A stretch of 64,000 nt of DNA, taken from the NCBI GenBank assembly GCA_029261355.1, contig JAJDBM010000061.1, positions 186,001 to 250,000 of the forward strand, in the 5' to 3' direction. Both the position numbers and the translations under genes were made by a program. The notes under the pieces are model-generated. The model saw only the letters and a list, made by a program, of their open reading frames with translations, was not told the origin of the DNA and did not search any database. Of this stretch, positions 54,539 through 64,000 are shown one piece after another. The stretch comes from Nitrospirales bacterium (GTDB lineage Bacteria > Nitrospirota > Nitrospiria > Nitrospirales > UBA8639). Numbering within the stretch: position 1 is the stretch's first letter; every line of letters begins with the position of its first letter.

Positions 54539-55795
54539 TTAACGTAATTCAGCTAACATGGCTTTAACCTGAGGGTCTTTTAGCTTCTTAAGGGCAACAC
54601 CTTCTATCTGTCGTATGCGTTCACGAGTCACCGACATGCTACGTCCTACTTGCTCTAAGGTCCAAGCCTCTTCTTGCCCAATTCCAAAACGCAGACGAAC
54701 AACCTGTTGTTCCCGTGGAGTTAAAATTTCTAATATCCGTTCAAGTTCAGCAACCGTCCGTTTTTTATCAATTTCAACATCAGGAGAAATACCTTCATGG
54801 TCTGGGATCAGGTCTCCAAGATGGGTATCCCCATTCTCGGGTGTTGCATCTAATGAAATAGGCTCAAGAAAGGCCTGGATGGTTTCACGAACACGCTCCT
54901 GACTCAGTCCAAGCTCTGCACCAAGTTCTTCATAGCTTGGATCTCGATTCAACTGTTGAGATAACCGTTGGCTAGTTCGTAGGAGACGGTTCGAGGCTTC
55001 AGTCGTATGAACCGGCACACGAATTGTTCGAGATTGATCAGCGACAGCCCGAGTAATGCCCTGCCGAATCCACCAGGTGGCATACGTACTAAACTTAAAA
55101 CCACGTTGATAGTCAAACCGCTCGGCAGCCTTCATTAATCCAATATTGCCCTCTTGAACTAAATCAAGGAATCCAAGTCCACGATTCAGATACCGTTTCG
55201 CAATATCAACCACGAGCCGAAGATTTCGTTGTACAAGTTCATCTTTTGCTCGTTCAATTTCCTGTCGAGCAAACTGTATTTGAGGAAGAAGACGAACGAT
55301 CTCTTTTTCAATTTTCTGCCCTTCACGACCAGCGGTAGAACAAATCTCTTGAATAGTTGTTAATGACAGAATCACTTCATTAATAATTGGGGCAGAAAGA
55401 CCATTGAGCTCTAACACATGATTGAATCTTTCCATCATACTCGAAACCATTGGCATATCGCTCAAACGTTCAGCCAGTCGAATGGTTGTGCGTAACCCAT
55501 CACGAATGACGGTACTTCCATGGTATAACTGTTTGGCTAGCTGAAGTTCGGCATCAGGGTCCAGAAGTGGACGAGATCGAAAATCTCGGAAATACACGGT
55601 CTCCAGAGAAACGGAGCCCTCCCTGCTTGGTATGGGAAATTTATCAACGGCACTCATCTTTTTTGAAGTGGCCCTTTTCTGGCGATGTCCTTTTCCCACG
55701 ATGACTTCCTGCTTAACTTGTGCCTCATGACAACCGAAATTATTTTTCCGACGCTTGGAGGCAGTTGTTCTCGGTGATTGTTCTAGGACATTCAT
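54539..55795 (-). CDS. Group 2 sigma-70 factor (RpoS/RpoH-like)
   Basis: 418 residues. A ~60-residue basic N-terminus lacks region 1.1. Region 1.2 (LETVYFRDFRSRPLLDPDAELQLAK), region 2 ([34 protein letters not shown]), region 3, and a region 4 helix-turn-helix ([20 protein letters not shown]) are all intact. Shorter than the primary sigma at 59.8-61.6 kb. Most likely a general-stress or alternative housekeeping sigma. The assignment to RpoS is not certain. Confidence 0.92.
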   Translation of the reverse strand: MNVLEQSPRTTASKRRKNNFGCHEAQVKQEVIVGKGHRQKRATSKKMSAVDKFPIPSREGSVSLETVYFRDFRSRPLLDPDAELQLAKQLYHGSTVIRDGLRTTIRLAERLSDMPMVSSMMERFNHVLELNGLSAPIINEVILSLTTIQEICSTAGREGQKIEKEIVRLLPQIQFARQEIERAKDELVQRNLRLVVDIAKRYLNRGLGFLDLVQEGNIGLMKAAERFDYQRGFKFSTYATWWIRQGITRAVADQSRTIRVPVHTTEASNRLLRTSQRLSQQLNRDPSYEELGAELGLSQERVRETIQAFLEPISLDATPENGDTHLGDLIPDHEGISPDVEIDKKRTVAELERILEILTPREQQVVRLRFGIGQEEAWTLEQVGRSMSVTRERIRQIEGVALKKLKDPQVKAMLAELR

Positions 55796-55887
55796 GGAGC
55801 ACCCCTTTCATATTTCTTCGTAGACTTGATTGACATTCCTACTAACACATGAACTTTGCTTTGAATCCTGATCCTCTCTGTGCCCCA

Positions 55888-57396
55888 TCACACTTTGACG
55901 GACAGAAACAGGACCGAGCCTTTTCGTTCAATAAACAATAGAGCTACTTGTCCTTTCGTCAAACTCTGAGTCAACTGTTCATACTCATCTAAGGAAGAAA
56001 TGGCATTCCTGTTGACTTCCTGTATTATGTCGCCACGAACCAAACCTGCTTGCTCGGCGGAACTGCCTGGACTGACATTAGTCACCACCACCCCTTTGGT
56101 TTGACGATCAAGACCCAATTGTTGAACCGTTGCCGTATCCAACTCCTCCACAGTTAACCCCGAGAAATGTTGCGTAGGCTTGGGAGCAGAAGCCTTCGCT
56201 AACTGAACAGGACTAAATGGTTCAACAATAGTCGGATGAACAATCTGCTCCTCTCCGGCACGAATGACTGTGACAGTGACAGTGGTCCCAAGAGGGGTCT
56301 GCATCACCTCACGTTGAAGCGCTCGCGGACTATCTATGAGAGATTCCTGATAGCGAATAACCGCATCTCCACGCAGGAGACCAGCTTCAGCTGCCGGACT
56401 ATTAGGTTTCACATCAGTAATCAACGCGCCTTTTGAATCGACTAAATCAAACGATTGAGCTAATTCAGGTGTTAATGCTTGAATCCCAACACCAAGATAT
56501 CCACGGGCGACCTTCCCATTGGCGACAACGCTGGAGTAGACCGATTGAGCCATGCTTGCAGGGACAGCAAATCCAATCCCTTGATATCCACCGGTACGTG
56601 AAAAAATTGCGGTATTAATACCAATTAATTCCCCCTGGGCATTGACTAAGGCTCCACCAGAATTCCCTGGATTAATCGCTGCATCGGTTTGAATGAAATC
56701 TTCATACTGCGTAATCCCCATACCATCTCGCCCGAGACCACTAACGATCCCTTGAGTCACGGTCGCCGTTAATCCAAATGGACTCCCCACGGCTAAAACA
56801 TAATCACCCACCTGAAGACGAGATGAATCTCCCCAATGTAAATATGGCAAATCTCCTCCGTTGATTTTTACGACTGCTAGATCAGTTTGAGGATCCAGAC
56901 CAAGTACTTTACCCTCGAATTGCCGTTTATCCAGCAAGGTCACTGTGACTCGGGTGGCGCCTTCGACTACATGATGATTCGTCACGATATGGCCATTTGC
57001 AGAAATGAGAACCCCAGACCCCATCCCTTTGGAACTTCTTCGGGGGGGCGTCGGAACACGTCGCTCAAAAAACTCACGCCCCCCAAAATTGAAAGAACCA
57101 TCAGAGAAATTATTTTGTTGTTCATGAACAACCGCAATGTGAACGACCGCAGGTCGCACAACACTCGCAACTTGCGCAAAGCCCTTCCCTTGATAGCGAG
57201 CAGGTTCACTAACTTGTGTGTTTTCAGGGATGGCGGCATTTAGTGGAGCTGGGTTTGATAAGAAACCTGAGACCCACCCACCAGCTAACCAGCCTGCGAA
57301 TAGGAGTCCTCCCAGGAGTCCAACTTTATTAGCAGCTGGTTGCCTTCTGCGTAAGGATTGCATGAATTGGGGAAAACGAGAGACCTTCATTTGCAT
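55888..57396 (-). CDS. HtrA/Deg periplasmic serine protease
   Basis: 502 residues. A transmembrane or signal segment (about 25-47) and a Gln/Phe-rich loop are followed by the trypsin domain with His142 (TNHHVV), Asp172 (TDLAVV) and Ser246 (GNSGGA). Two PDZ domains follow (about 295-375 and 410-495, with VVTNVSPGSSAEQAGL). It degrades misfolded envelope proteins. An AAGGAGG box lies ahead of the ATG. It sits just downstream of the two-component pair, which suggests that pair controls it. Confidence 0.94.
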   Translation of the reverse strand: MQMKVSRFPQFMQSLRRRQPAANKVGLLGGLLFAGWLAGGWVSGFLSNPAPLNAAIPENTQVSEPARYQGKGFAQVASVVRPAVVHIAVVHEQQNNFSDGSFNFGGREFFERRVPTPPRRSSKGMGSGVLISANGHIVTNHHVVEGATRVTVTLLDKRQFEGKVLGLDPQTDLAVVKINGGDLPYLHWGDSSRLQVGDYVLAVGSPFGLTATVTQGIVSGLGRDGMGITQYEDFIQTDAAINPGNSGGALVNAQGELIGINTAIFSRTGGYQGIGFAVPASMAQSVYSSVVANGKVARGYLGVGIQALTPELAQSFDLVDSKGALITDVKPNSPAAEAGLLRGDAVIRYQESLIDSPRALQREVMQTPLGTTVTVTVIRAGEEQIVHPTIVEPFSPVQLAKASAPKPTQHFSGLTVEELDTATVQQLGLDRQTKGVVVTNVSPGSSAEQAGLVRGDIIQEVNRNAISSLDEYEQLTQSLTKGQVALLFIERKGSVLFLSVKV

Positions 57397-57510
57397 AAAC
57401 CCCTCCTTCTTGATTCCGTGGATGTTAACTATACTTATATCCGCAGGAAATGAGAGGAAGATTAAGGCTAGATTAAAAAACTTTAATCTACGTGTTAAAG
57501 GAGATGAGGG

Positions 57511-58923
57511 TTACGAAAGAGAAGAAGGAAGGGGCAATAACACAGTAAAACACGTTCCCTTATCAGGGAAACTCTCAACTTGGATGGTGCCTTGATGGAC
57601 TTCGACAATCCATTTGCAAATGGCCAACCCTAATCCAGTGCCTTTAGAAGCATGCCCACGAGCAATATCAGTGCGATAGAAACGATCAAAAATTCTTTGC
57701 TGCTCTTGTTCAGACACACCAATTCCATGATCACAAACCTTCAGTTCAGCCTGAAGACCGGCCTGGACTAACGAAATCTCAACTTGTGTACGTGAATGAG
57801 AATATTTAATCGCATTGTCTACAAGATTCAATAATAACTCCCGCAATCGCAGCTCATCTCCGTCTATCACGATTGGAGAAATAGGGCCTAATACCGTTTC
57901 AACTTCTCGATCTTGCCCAAGGACCATTGCCTGAAGCTGAACTTCACGAACGATTTCATCAAGCTGAATCGGCATCATGGTCATTTTAATTTCGCCTAAA
58001 TCAGCTCTTGACAAAAACAACAACTCATCCACAATCCTGCTCATACGATCAATTTCTTCCAAATTGCTTTCTAAGACTTGGCGATAATCTTCGGCCTGGC
58101 GAGGACGTCGTAAAGCCAGTTCTGTTTCCCCTTTGGTAATCGTCAAGGGTGTTCGGAGTTCATGGGAAGCATCCGCGCTAAATTGCCGAATTTGTCGAAA
58201 GGATGTTTCCAATCGAGCAATCATATCATTGAATACGGAAGCTAACCGCCCAATTTCATCACTTGAGCGCGGACTCGTGATCCGTTGAGTAAAATCGCCA
58301 TCTGCAATTCGCTGAGCCGCATGCGTAATGACATTCACCGGCTTAAGAGCTCGACCAGCCAAAAACCAACCACCGAGTAATGAAACAATAATGGCAATTG
58401 GAGAGGCGATAAGTAGGGCAAGGAGTAATCGTTGCAGCATCTTGTCAGTCGGATACAAAGAAATCCCCACACGCAAAATACTCACGAGCCTATCGGTGTG
58501 CATGATAGGCACTGACAACAAACGAAACGGCACTCCCTTATCAAATCGAACAGACTCAAATGTGGCATTCCCTTTGAGGGAAGCTTGAAAAGCTGTTTGA
58601 CTCAGAGGGATTTCGCGGCTCTGAATATTAGCGGATTGAATAGTCACTTGACCGGCTGGGCCAAATATTTGAAAAAATTTGTCGAGAAGAGCAAGTTCAG
58701 GAAAGTTTTGTGAGAGATCTTCGAAAATTAGAAATGGACCAAAGCGATGCTCGCCTAACGTACGGATCGCAGCAGAGGAGGCCTCTTCAAGAGACGCATC
58801 GACTTGGTCCCGCAATGCACGTGCCATGACGAAATAAATCGTTCCAGCGAATAAAATGAGAATGAGAGCCAATGCCGTGCCATACCAGAGAGTGAGACGG
58901 ACTCGGATTGACGCCTGACTCAT
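57511..58923 (-). CDS. Sensor histidine kinase
   Basis: 470 residues: TM1 about 9-31, a ~130-residue periplasmic sensor region, TM2 about 166-189, HAMP, and HisKA with H254 in ASHELRTPL. The HATPase_c domain carries LLLNLVDNAIKYSH, ICDHGIGVSE-type (VCDHGIGVSEQEQ), and GTGLGLAICKW. ATGA overlap with the response regulator upstream. It likely senses envelope state; the signal is unknown. Resembles the CusS/BaeS-type kinases. Confidence 0.93.
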   Translation of the reverse strand: MSQASIRVRLTLWYGTALALILILFAGTIYFVMARALRDQVDASLEEASSAAIRTLGEHRFGPFLIFEDLSQNFPELALLDKFFQIFGPAGQVTIQSANIQSREIPLSQTAFQASLKGNATFESVRFDKGVPFRLLSVPIMHTDRLVSILRVGISLYPTDKMLQRLLLALLIASPIAIIVSLLGGWFLAGRALKPVNVITHAAQRIADGDFTQRITSPRSSDEIGRLASVFNDMIARLETSFRQIRQFSADASHELRTPLTITKGETELALRRPRQAEDYRQVLESNLEEIDRMSRIVDELLFLSRADLGEIKMTMMPIQLDEIVREVQLQAMVLGQDREVETVLGPISPIVIDGDELRLRELLLNLVDNAIKYSHSRTQVEISLVQAGLQAELKVCDHGIGVSEQEQQRIFDRFYRTDIARGHASKGTGLGLAICKWIVEVHQGTIQVESFPDKGTCFTVLLPLPSSLS

Positions 58924-59594
58924 ACATCAGTCCTCATCACATACCCACTCCCTCGTACCGTCTGAATAAGACTCTGTTCTCGCCCTCGATCAATTTTATT
59001 CCGTAAATAACTGATATACACATCAATGACATTGGTAAATGTATCAAAATCAAGATCCCAGACATGTTCAGTAATCATGGGCCGTGTGAGAACACGACCC
59101 GCATTCCGCATCAAATATTCTAATAACGCATATTCTTTAGTCGTCAATTCTATACGCTGCTCTCCCCTAGAGACTTCTCGAGTGACAGGATTTAAGACCA
59201 AATCATCAACCTGTAAAATACCTGATGGGGTGCCTCCTGCTCGGCGAAATAGTGAGCGAGTACGAGCGAGTAACTCCTCTATGGCAAAGGGCTTCGTTAG
59301 ATAATCGTCTGCACCAGCATCTAATCCCTTAACCCGCTGATCAACTTCAGAACGCGCAGTCAGAATAACGACAGGAATTTTCACTCCGTTTCGACGGAGT
59401 TGCTTGAGAAGTTCCAGGCCAGGAATAACAGGAAGCATCAAGTCTAAAATGATGAGGTCATAATCCACAGATTGTGCCCAATCAAGCCCTTTTTGGCCAT
59501 CAGCACACACATCAACGGCATAACTTTCTTCTTCTAACGCCCGTCGAATAAACGACGCGACCTTGGGCTCATCTTCAACAACAAGAATACGCAT
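58920..59594 (-). CDS. OmpR-family response regulator
   Basis: About 224 residues from MRILVVEDEP (the eight residues before it are non-conserved). The receiver domain has acidic pocket EDE, phospho-acceptor Asp51 (IILDLMLP), Thr/Lys switch (LTAR, TKPF). A winged-helix DNA-binding domain follows (LTTKEYALLEYLMRNAGRVLTR, VIDVYISYLRNKID, IQTVRGSGYVMR). Overlaps the kinase by four bases; probable regulator of the htrA gene. Confidence 0.95.
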   Translation of the reverse strand: MRILVVEDEPKVASFIRRALEEESYAVDVCADGQKGLDWAQSVDYDLIILDLMLPVIPGLELLKQLRRNGVKIPVVILTARSEVDQRVKGLDAGADDYLTKPFAIEELLARTRSLFRRAGGTPSGILQVDDLVLNPVTREVSRGEQRIELTTKEYALLEYLMRNAGRVLTRPMITEHVWDLDFDTFTNVIDVYISYLRNKIDRGREQSLIQTVRGSGYVMRTDV

Positions 59595-59682
59595 AGTAAT
59601 TGAATTGTACCATCTCACCTAAATGGCTAGAAGTGAAAACAGGAAAAGACTTGGGACTTTAGATAATTCCTTGGAATAGAGG

Positions 59683-59723
59683 AAAAAAAACGAAAAAGCC
59701 CCGTCAATGATGACGGGGCTTTT
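59683..59723 (-). terminator. Terminator between rpoD and the two-component genes
   Basis: AAAAGCCCCGTCA pairs perfectly with TGACGGGGCTTTT (13 pairs) over an ATGA loop. The minus strand continues with TTTTT and a further T8. It follows the rpoD stop by about 30 bases. Confidence 0.95.
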
Positions 59724-59751
59724 CATTCATATCAAAATTTCAGCAGGACAA

Positions 59752-61575
59752 TCAGATGTGTTCAACCAAACTACGAAGTTTGTGACTACAGCTTGGATGA
59801 CGAAGCTTTTTAAGAGCCTTCGCTTCAATTTGGCGAATTCGCTCTCGTGTGACATCAAAGTCTTGCCCAATTTCTTCTAAAGTATGATCAGTGCTATCAC
59901 CAATACCAAACCGTTTACGAATAACGGTCTCTTCCCGAGGAGTCAACACACCGAGAGCATTAGCGATCTGCCGCTGAAGATCATATCTATTCGCTGCATC
60001 CATGGGCGAGACAGCATTTTTATCTTCAATTAAGTCACCAAGTTGACTATCTTCCTTTTCTCCAATTGGGGTCTCAAGAGAGATAGTCCCTTTTGAAATA
60101 TCTAGCATCATGCGTACTTTCTCGGCCGTCAGACCCATGCGATTCGCAATTTCCTCTGGCGTTGGTTCTCGTCCAAGCTGCTGGACTAACTGCCTTGCCG
60201 TTCGTGCCAGCTTCGTATTGGCTTCAATCATATGAACCGGAATTCGAATGGTCCGTGCTTGATCGGCGATCGCGCGCGTCACTCCTTGCCGAATCCACCA
60301 TGTCGCATACGTACTAAACTTATAGCCTCGTTGATATTCAAATTTATCAACCGCACGCATCAGCCCAATATTACCCTCTTGAATAAGGTCAATAAATTGG
60401 AGTCCTCGATTAGTATACTTACGAGCGATACTGACAACGAGACGAAGATTGGCTTCAATGAGTTGAGCCTTTCCTCGCTTGACCTTTTCTTCGGCTCTTC
60501 CCAAGTTGGTCAGGGCATCTCGAAACTCACCAAGCGGGATCAAGACCATATCTTCTTGAATCTCTTTCAACCGATGTTTGGCTTCGGCAACGAGATCTTT
60601 AAGTTTGGTAACTTCCTCTGTACTGAGTGTAATTTTCCGTTTTCCTGCTCCCTTTGAGGTACTTGGGGAAGGTTGGGATGTACCTTGTTCCACATCTTGA
60701 CCAGCAAGCCCTAATCGTGTTGTGCACCGCCTAACCATTGACTCACAATCAAAAATCTCTCTGCCAATATCCTTGATTCGCTTCAGCATCTGATCGCGAA
60801 CTCGCTGATGTAAATTCAAAGATTCAATTTGATCAACAAATTGGTCACACACGGCCGTAATTCGCTTTTCTAGCTGACCATTATCCTTCGTCTTTGAAGC
60901 AGCAGCTTTCCGCTGATTTTCATACAGGCCTAAGAGTGTCTTCCCAAACCGTCGAATTGAGCTTAAAATTTCAAGGGTTCGCTGCTGTAGTTCCTCATCT
61001 TCCTGATCAGCGGGTTGTGGTTCCTCTTCTACATCATCCTCTTCTAAGGTATCTTGCAGAAGCACCAGGTCACGAACACGAATCTCCTGGTTTTTTAATT
61101 GTTCGTAGAGCGTTTCAAATTGTTGGATCGTTACCGGCATCCCAAACATGGCGCATGCGAGTTCACGCTTGCCTTCTTCAATTCTCTTCGCAAGATCAAT
61201 TTCCCCTTCACGAGTAAGAAGAGGGACTCTTCCCATTTCCTTTAAATAAAGACGAACAGGGTCATCGATACGAGTAGGTTCACCAGGAGTTAAATCGATA
61301 TCGGCGCCACTCGACTCGCTGTCATCTGAAGATTGTTCAGATTCATCACCTTCATTTGATGAAGACTGGCCAGTTGAACTCCCTGAATCCTTATTCGGGA
61401 CATCAATGACTTCAATATTCATCTCATTTAATGCTAATAAAACCATATGTAATTGATTCGATGACACTTTTTCAGGTGGCAACACCTGAGCAAGGTCTTT
61501 TTGGGTTAGATGACCCTTTTCTCTCGCAAGAGTAATCAGACCTTGAACATCACCGGCTAGCTTTTCTTTGGTCAT
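59752..61575 (-). CDS. rpoD: Primary RNA polymerase sigma factor RpoD
   Basis: About 607 residues from [11 protein letters not shown] with GGGGTG ahead, where the upstream in-frame TTG is unlikely. Region 1.1 (about 10-60), region 1.2 ([29 protein letters not shown]), a long non-conserved acidic insert, region 2 ([34 protein letters not shown]), region 3 and region 4 ([20 protein letters not shown]). The housekeeping sigma factor. Strong terminator behind it. Confidence 0.97.
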   Translation of the reverse strand: MTKEKLAGDVQGLITLAREKGHLTQKDLAQVLPPEKVSSNQLHMVLLALNEMNIEVIDVPNKDSGSSTGQSSSNEGDESEQSSDDSESSGADIDLTPGEPTRIDDPVRLYLKEMGRVPLLTREGEIDLAKRIEEGKRELACAMFGMPVTIQQFETLYEQLKNQEIRVRDLVLLQDTLEEDDVEEEPQPADQEDEELQQRTLEILSSIRRFGKTLLGLYENQRKAAASKTKDNGQLEKRITAVCDQFVDQIESLNLHQRVRDQMLKRIKDIGREIFDCESMVRRCTTRLGLAGQDVEQGTSQPSPSTSKGAGKRKITLSTEEVTKLKDLVAEAKHRLKEIQEDMVLIPLGEFRDALTNLGRAEEKVKRGKAQLIEANLRLVVSIARKYTNRGLQFIDLIQEGNIGLMRAVDKFEYQRGYKFSTYATWWIRQGVTRAIADQARTIRIPVHMIEANTKLARTARQLVQQLGREPTPEEIANRMGLTAEKVRMMLDISKGTISLETPIGEKEDSQLGDLIEDKNAVSPMDAANRYDLQRQIANALGVLTPREETVIRKRFGIGDSTDHTLEEIGQDFDVTRERIRQIEAKALKKLRHPSCSHKLRSLVEHI

Positions 61576-62083
61576 GCAACACCCCTTCAAAAACAAAATA
61601 TCGAAAATAACCTACTGAATTTGTTTGCGATAATGCAACGATTCACCGAGCACTACAGCTATTTAATCAAGAAGATGACAACAGCTCATGATGAAAATCC
61701 CCATTGACTCGACAGTATTGACCACACTTAATTCAATCATACACTCAAAAACCATGTGATCAAAAATAGCTTAATGGTCGAAACGTTTCAGGTGCAAATG
61801 ACATGCAGGGAAAAATTCATTAAGAAAAGACTAAGTAGAAGACGATCTAAGCATATGAAATACAATGCTAAATTTCTTCACATGAGTCATAGAATTCTCA
61901 TGATGTTTTATAAGACATAAGTTGAACTCAATATACGCGATTATATCATGAAAGTAAATATACCTAAAATTAAGGTATTTTGACTAGATTACAGTTCTAC
62001 GCCGTATTGAAGAAACGGATTACAACGATTTGAAATTCAAACGATTTCTAGAGGTAAATGACGAAGATCTCCAAGCGAAGACC
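61576..62083. other. Leader/promoter region of rpoD
   Basis: About 510 bases without a gene. A short inverted repeat GAAACGTTTC (about 61780-61789) and a hairpin ATACCT/AGGTAT near 61958-61978 are present. I cannot fix the rpoD promoter. Confidence 0.4.
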
Positions 62084-63451
62084 TCAATGATGGGATAAAC
62101 TCACTTGTGTAAAACGAGTGCCCTCACCAAAGAACACTCCTCCGTGGGCCTGAATACCTTCCATACTCAGATTTGCCGAGAAAGTGGCACCAACTATCGA
62201 GAGCCGTCCTTGAATTTCAGCACGGTCGAGATTAACAGGACCAAAACCGTCATTATCGTACAAGTTTAAACTCCCGCCAACCCGAATGTCCTGCATATTT
62301 AACTCATTCTTCACATTGGCGTTGAGAAATAATACAGACCCCCCGACTAAAACCTGGGAGAGATTTATTGTATCCAATTGCGTATGTGAACCGATAATGA
62401 CATCGCCTAAAATTTGCGTATACCTCAGATTCATAATTGACGAAATATGTACGCCAATCAACGTCAGAGATTCGACAACTCGTGCATACTCAAAATTGAT
62501 CTCAGGACATGAGACGTTTTGTCCAATTGAGAGAGAACCCCCAACCTTGATGCCTTCAAAATTCATCAAGCTATCGATGTGTGAGTGAAGGATAACCAAC
62601 CGAGCGTCCAACTGCGCTTCATGAAAATCAACGGATTCGCATTGAAGACCATGTCGTAAGTAGGCATCACCATGTACATGAAGGCCCTTCATCTTCAAAC
62701 AGCCAAAAATCATGGAATTGGAACACGACAGTTGCCCTTGAACACTAGTGTTCTCCATAGATAGATCTGATAGAACTTCAGATTTTTCTATGTACACATT
62801 CCCTGCAACCTGAGATTGCTCTATGTTGAGCCCTCCCTCAATCGTCGTCTTTGAAATCGAAAGACCACGACCAATGCGACTGCCTTTTAGGTTAACAGAG
62901 GCAAATGTCCCATGTGCCCCGAGCCAGAGCAATCCTCCGACGGCAATCGCTTCCATGTCTAAAGGCATCGGCATCGTACAACCATCAAACACTAGATCTT
63001 GCTTGATTGACGAACCACGCAATGTGAAGGCTTCCGCAAAGTGAGATCCCTCAAAAGACAACGTACCTGTCGTCTGTAATCCCGCAAGATTAACAGAAGA
63101 ATCAAAACGACAAGCACGCAAACATAAATCATGATGAATGTGGTGATGTGGATAATCTAGACGTTCAGACCACCAGGCACCCTTGATTCGCACGCCAGCT
63201 GCGGGAATCACACTACAGTAGGGTTCATCACATAATATCTGCCACAAAAAACACGAGCGGAGAATATGACGAATGGCCCACTCCTTGGGTTGAGTCAAGT
63301 CAACTAACTCTCCGACGTGATGAAATTCCTGCAGGTCGGCCATCTGGCCATCGCAAACTTTCCCCCAAACCCATTGTTCTTGAGGGGACCACGATAGACT
63401 CAATGGAGGGGCAGCAGGACTCGATCCAACAAAAAGTGGCGAACGTGCCAT
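62084..63451 (-). CDS. Beta-solenoid repeat protein, function unknown
   Basis: About 455 residues from MARSPLFVGSS, since the upstream frame lacks an ATG. The first ~110 residues are Trp-rich and look globular. From about 110 to the end there are some 17 repeats of roughly 20 residues with the pattern L-x-(M/L)-x-(D/E/G)-x-x-(I/V)-x-G-x-L. This is a right-handed beta-helix like pentapeptide-type or bactofilin-like proteins. No catalytic motif. A filament- or surface-forming role is possible but unproven. Confidence 0.75.
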   Translation of the reverse strand: MARSPLFVGSSPAAPPLSLSWSPQEQWVWGKVCDGQMADLQEFHHVGELVDLTQPKEWAIRHILRSCFLWQILCDEPYCSVIPAAGVRIKGAWWSERLDYPHHHIHHDLCLRACRFDSSVNLAGLQTTGTLSFEGSHFAEAFTLRGSSIKQDLVFDGCTMPMPLDMEAIAVGGLLWLGAHGTFASVNLKGSRIGRGLSISKTTIEGGLNIEQSQVAGNVYIEKSEVLSDLSMENTSVQGQLSCSNSMIFGCLKMKGLHVHGDAYLRHGLQCESVDFHEAQLDARLVILHSHIDSLMNFEGIKVGGSLSIGQNVSCPEINFEYARVVESLTLIGVHISSIMNLRYTQILGDVIIGSHTQLDTINLSQVLVGGSVLFLNANVKNELNMQDIRVGGSLNLYDNDGFGPVNLDRAEIQGRLSIVGATFSANLSMEGIQAHGGVFFGEGTRFTQVSLSHH

Positions 63452-63479
63452 AAACAGAACATCCTTTATCTTAATGTAC

Positions 63480-63785
63480 TCATATGCCTCGATAGAAAAG
63501 ACTATCAAACCACTTCCAAGTGACAGGCTTCTCGCTCATTCTCGGACAAGAATGAGAAGTAATTGAATGAACAAGGATCACGGCCCCCAAATAAACAAAG
63601 AACAGAATGAGGAACTGACAACTCAGCATTGCTAGATCGACAAATAACATAGAGATTGAAATACACCACCACCAGCTACCTGAAAAACATGACCCCCCTC
63701 CCCAAGCATTTTTAATTTTCCCCTGAGACCCTAGTCTGAGAGTATCCGGCCAGTGACGCTGACAGGCGAATCTTGTCGCAAGCAT
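63480..63785 (-). CDS. Possible small membrane protein
   Basis: A 101-residue frame with one or two strongly hydrophobic segments (about 40-78) and a GAAGG box close to its ATG. It ends 28 bases before the solenoid-protein start. Low-complexity Trp/Cys content makes it doubtful, and it may be a chance frame. Kept because placement would fit a two-gene unit. Confidence 0.3.
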   Translation of the reverse strand: MLATRFACQRHWPDTLRLGSQGKIKNAWGGGSCFSGSWWWCISISMLFVDLAMLSCQFLILFFVYLGAVILVHSITSHSCPRMSEKPVTWKWFDSLFYRGI

Positions 63786-64000
63786 CTGCCTTCAACCTGA
63801 AATCGAAATGAGTAAATAAATATTTTTCACATCGCCATCCAGGTCAAGGAGTGAAAAGATAAAGAAAACATCATGATACGACCATATCTACACAACATTA
63901 CGTACCTTCAAGAATCCAACAATAACCTCAAGCACCTGCCCCAATCTCCCGAAGAGAAGCACAGGCGGGACACAACCAATACAAACATCCTCAAATTGAA
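63786..64000. other. Window end, nothing recognised
   Basis: No coding frame, RNA gene or strong inverted repeat found on either strand in the last 215 bases. Confidence 0.4.

Noticed and set aside
63730-63800. Second c-di-GMP-like leader on the minus strand
   Set aside because: It lacks the GCAAAGCC core and the GNRA-capped stem.

Overview
This window comes from a Gram-negative bacterium that carries a Pup-type proteasome. The outer-membrane side is shown by the LPS exporter subunits LptF and LptG and an OmpA/Pal-like lipoprotein. The proteasome side is a complete run mpa-dop-pup-prcB-prcA-pafA whose Pup ends in Thr-Gly-Glu, the form described as UBact in Gram-negative phyla. Together with the many TPR, NHL and UXS/GAE genes this fits Nitrospirota (a Nitrospira-like organism) best. 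The phylum is an inference, since the window holds no rRNA.

Layout. 0-2 kb: the 3' part of a large secreted protein with C-type-lectin, VMO-I and PAN domains. 2.3-10.5 kb: recN, a thioredoxin, a small exported TPR protein, a SleB-type hydrolase, a FliA-family sigma gene behind a c-di-GMP-I riboswitch and terminator, lptF-lptG, and a cold-shock gene with a terminator in its leader. 10.9-14 kb: a double six-bladed NHL propeller protein. 14-20 kb: guaB-guaA-rluB-aspS. 20-22 kb: a Tat-exported sulfite-oxidase-family protein and a UDP-glucuronate decarboxylase. 22.2-29 kb: the pupylation/proteasome operon. 29-31.3 kb: a Gly-rich RRM protein with a long folded leader, tRNA-Leu(UAA) plus a decayed copy of its 3' end, and the OmpA-like lipoprotein.

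31.8-40 kb: a UDP-glucuronate 4-epimerase, a ClpS-like protein with altered pocket residues, a histone-H1-like basic protein, a large TPR lipoprotein, a dienelactone-hydrolase homologue lacking its catalytic residues, and two exported unknowns. 40-45.5 kb: SDR-bioD facing aroQ-efp-accB-accC-thiE, so biotin synthesis sits beside the biotin-dependent carboxylase. 45.7-48.5 kb: a Cas4-like/DnaQ-like fusion, a DUF4112 membrane protein, and a gene-free stretch with DnaA-box-like pairs and repeats that resembles a replication origin. 48.5-54 kb: hemW, a flavin reductase, msrB, oligopeptidase B, arfB. 54.5-61.6 kb: a regulatory and envelope-stress block (group 2 sigma factor, HtrA protease, two-component pair, primary sigma RpoD). 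62-64 kb: a beta-solenoid protein and a poorly supported small membrane ORF.

The themes that tie genes together are protein quality control (proteasome, ClpS-like adaptor, HtrA, oligopeptidase B, ArfB, MsrB), transcription control (three sigma factors, one under a c-di-GMP riboswitch) and envelope sugars and LPS. The strongest items for follow-up are the c-di-GMP switch on the sigma gene, the origin-like repeat region, the folded leader of the RRM gene, the UBact locus details, and the homologues that have lost key residues.
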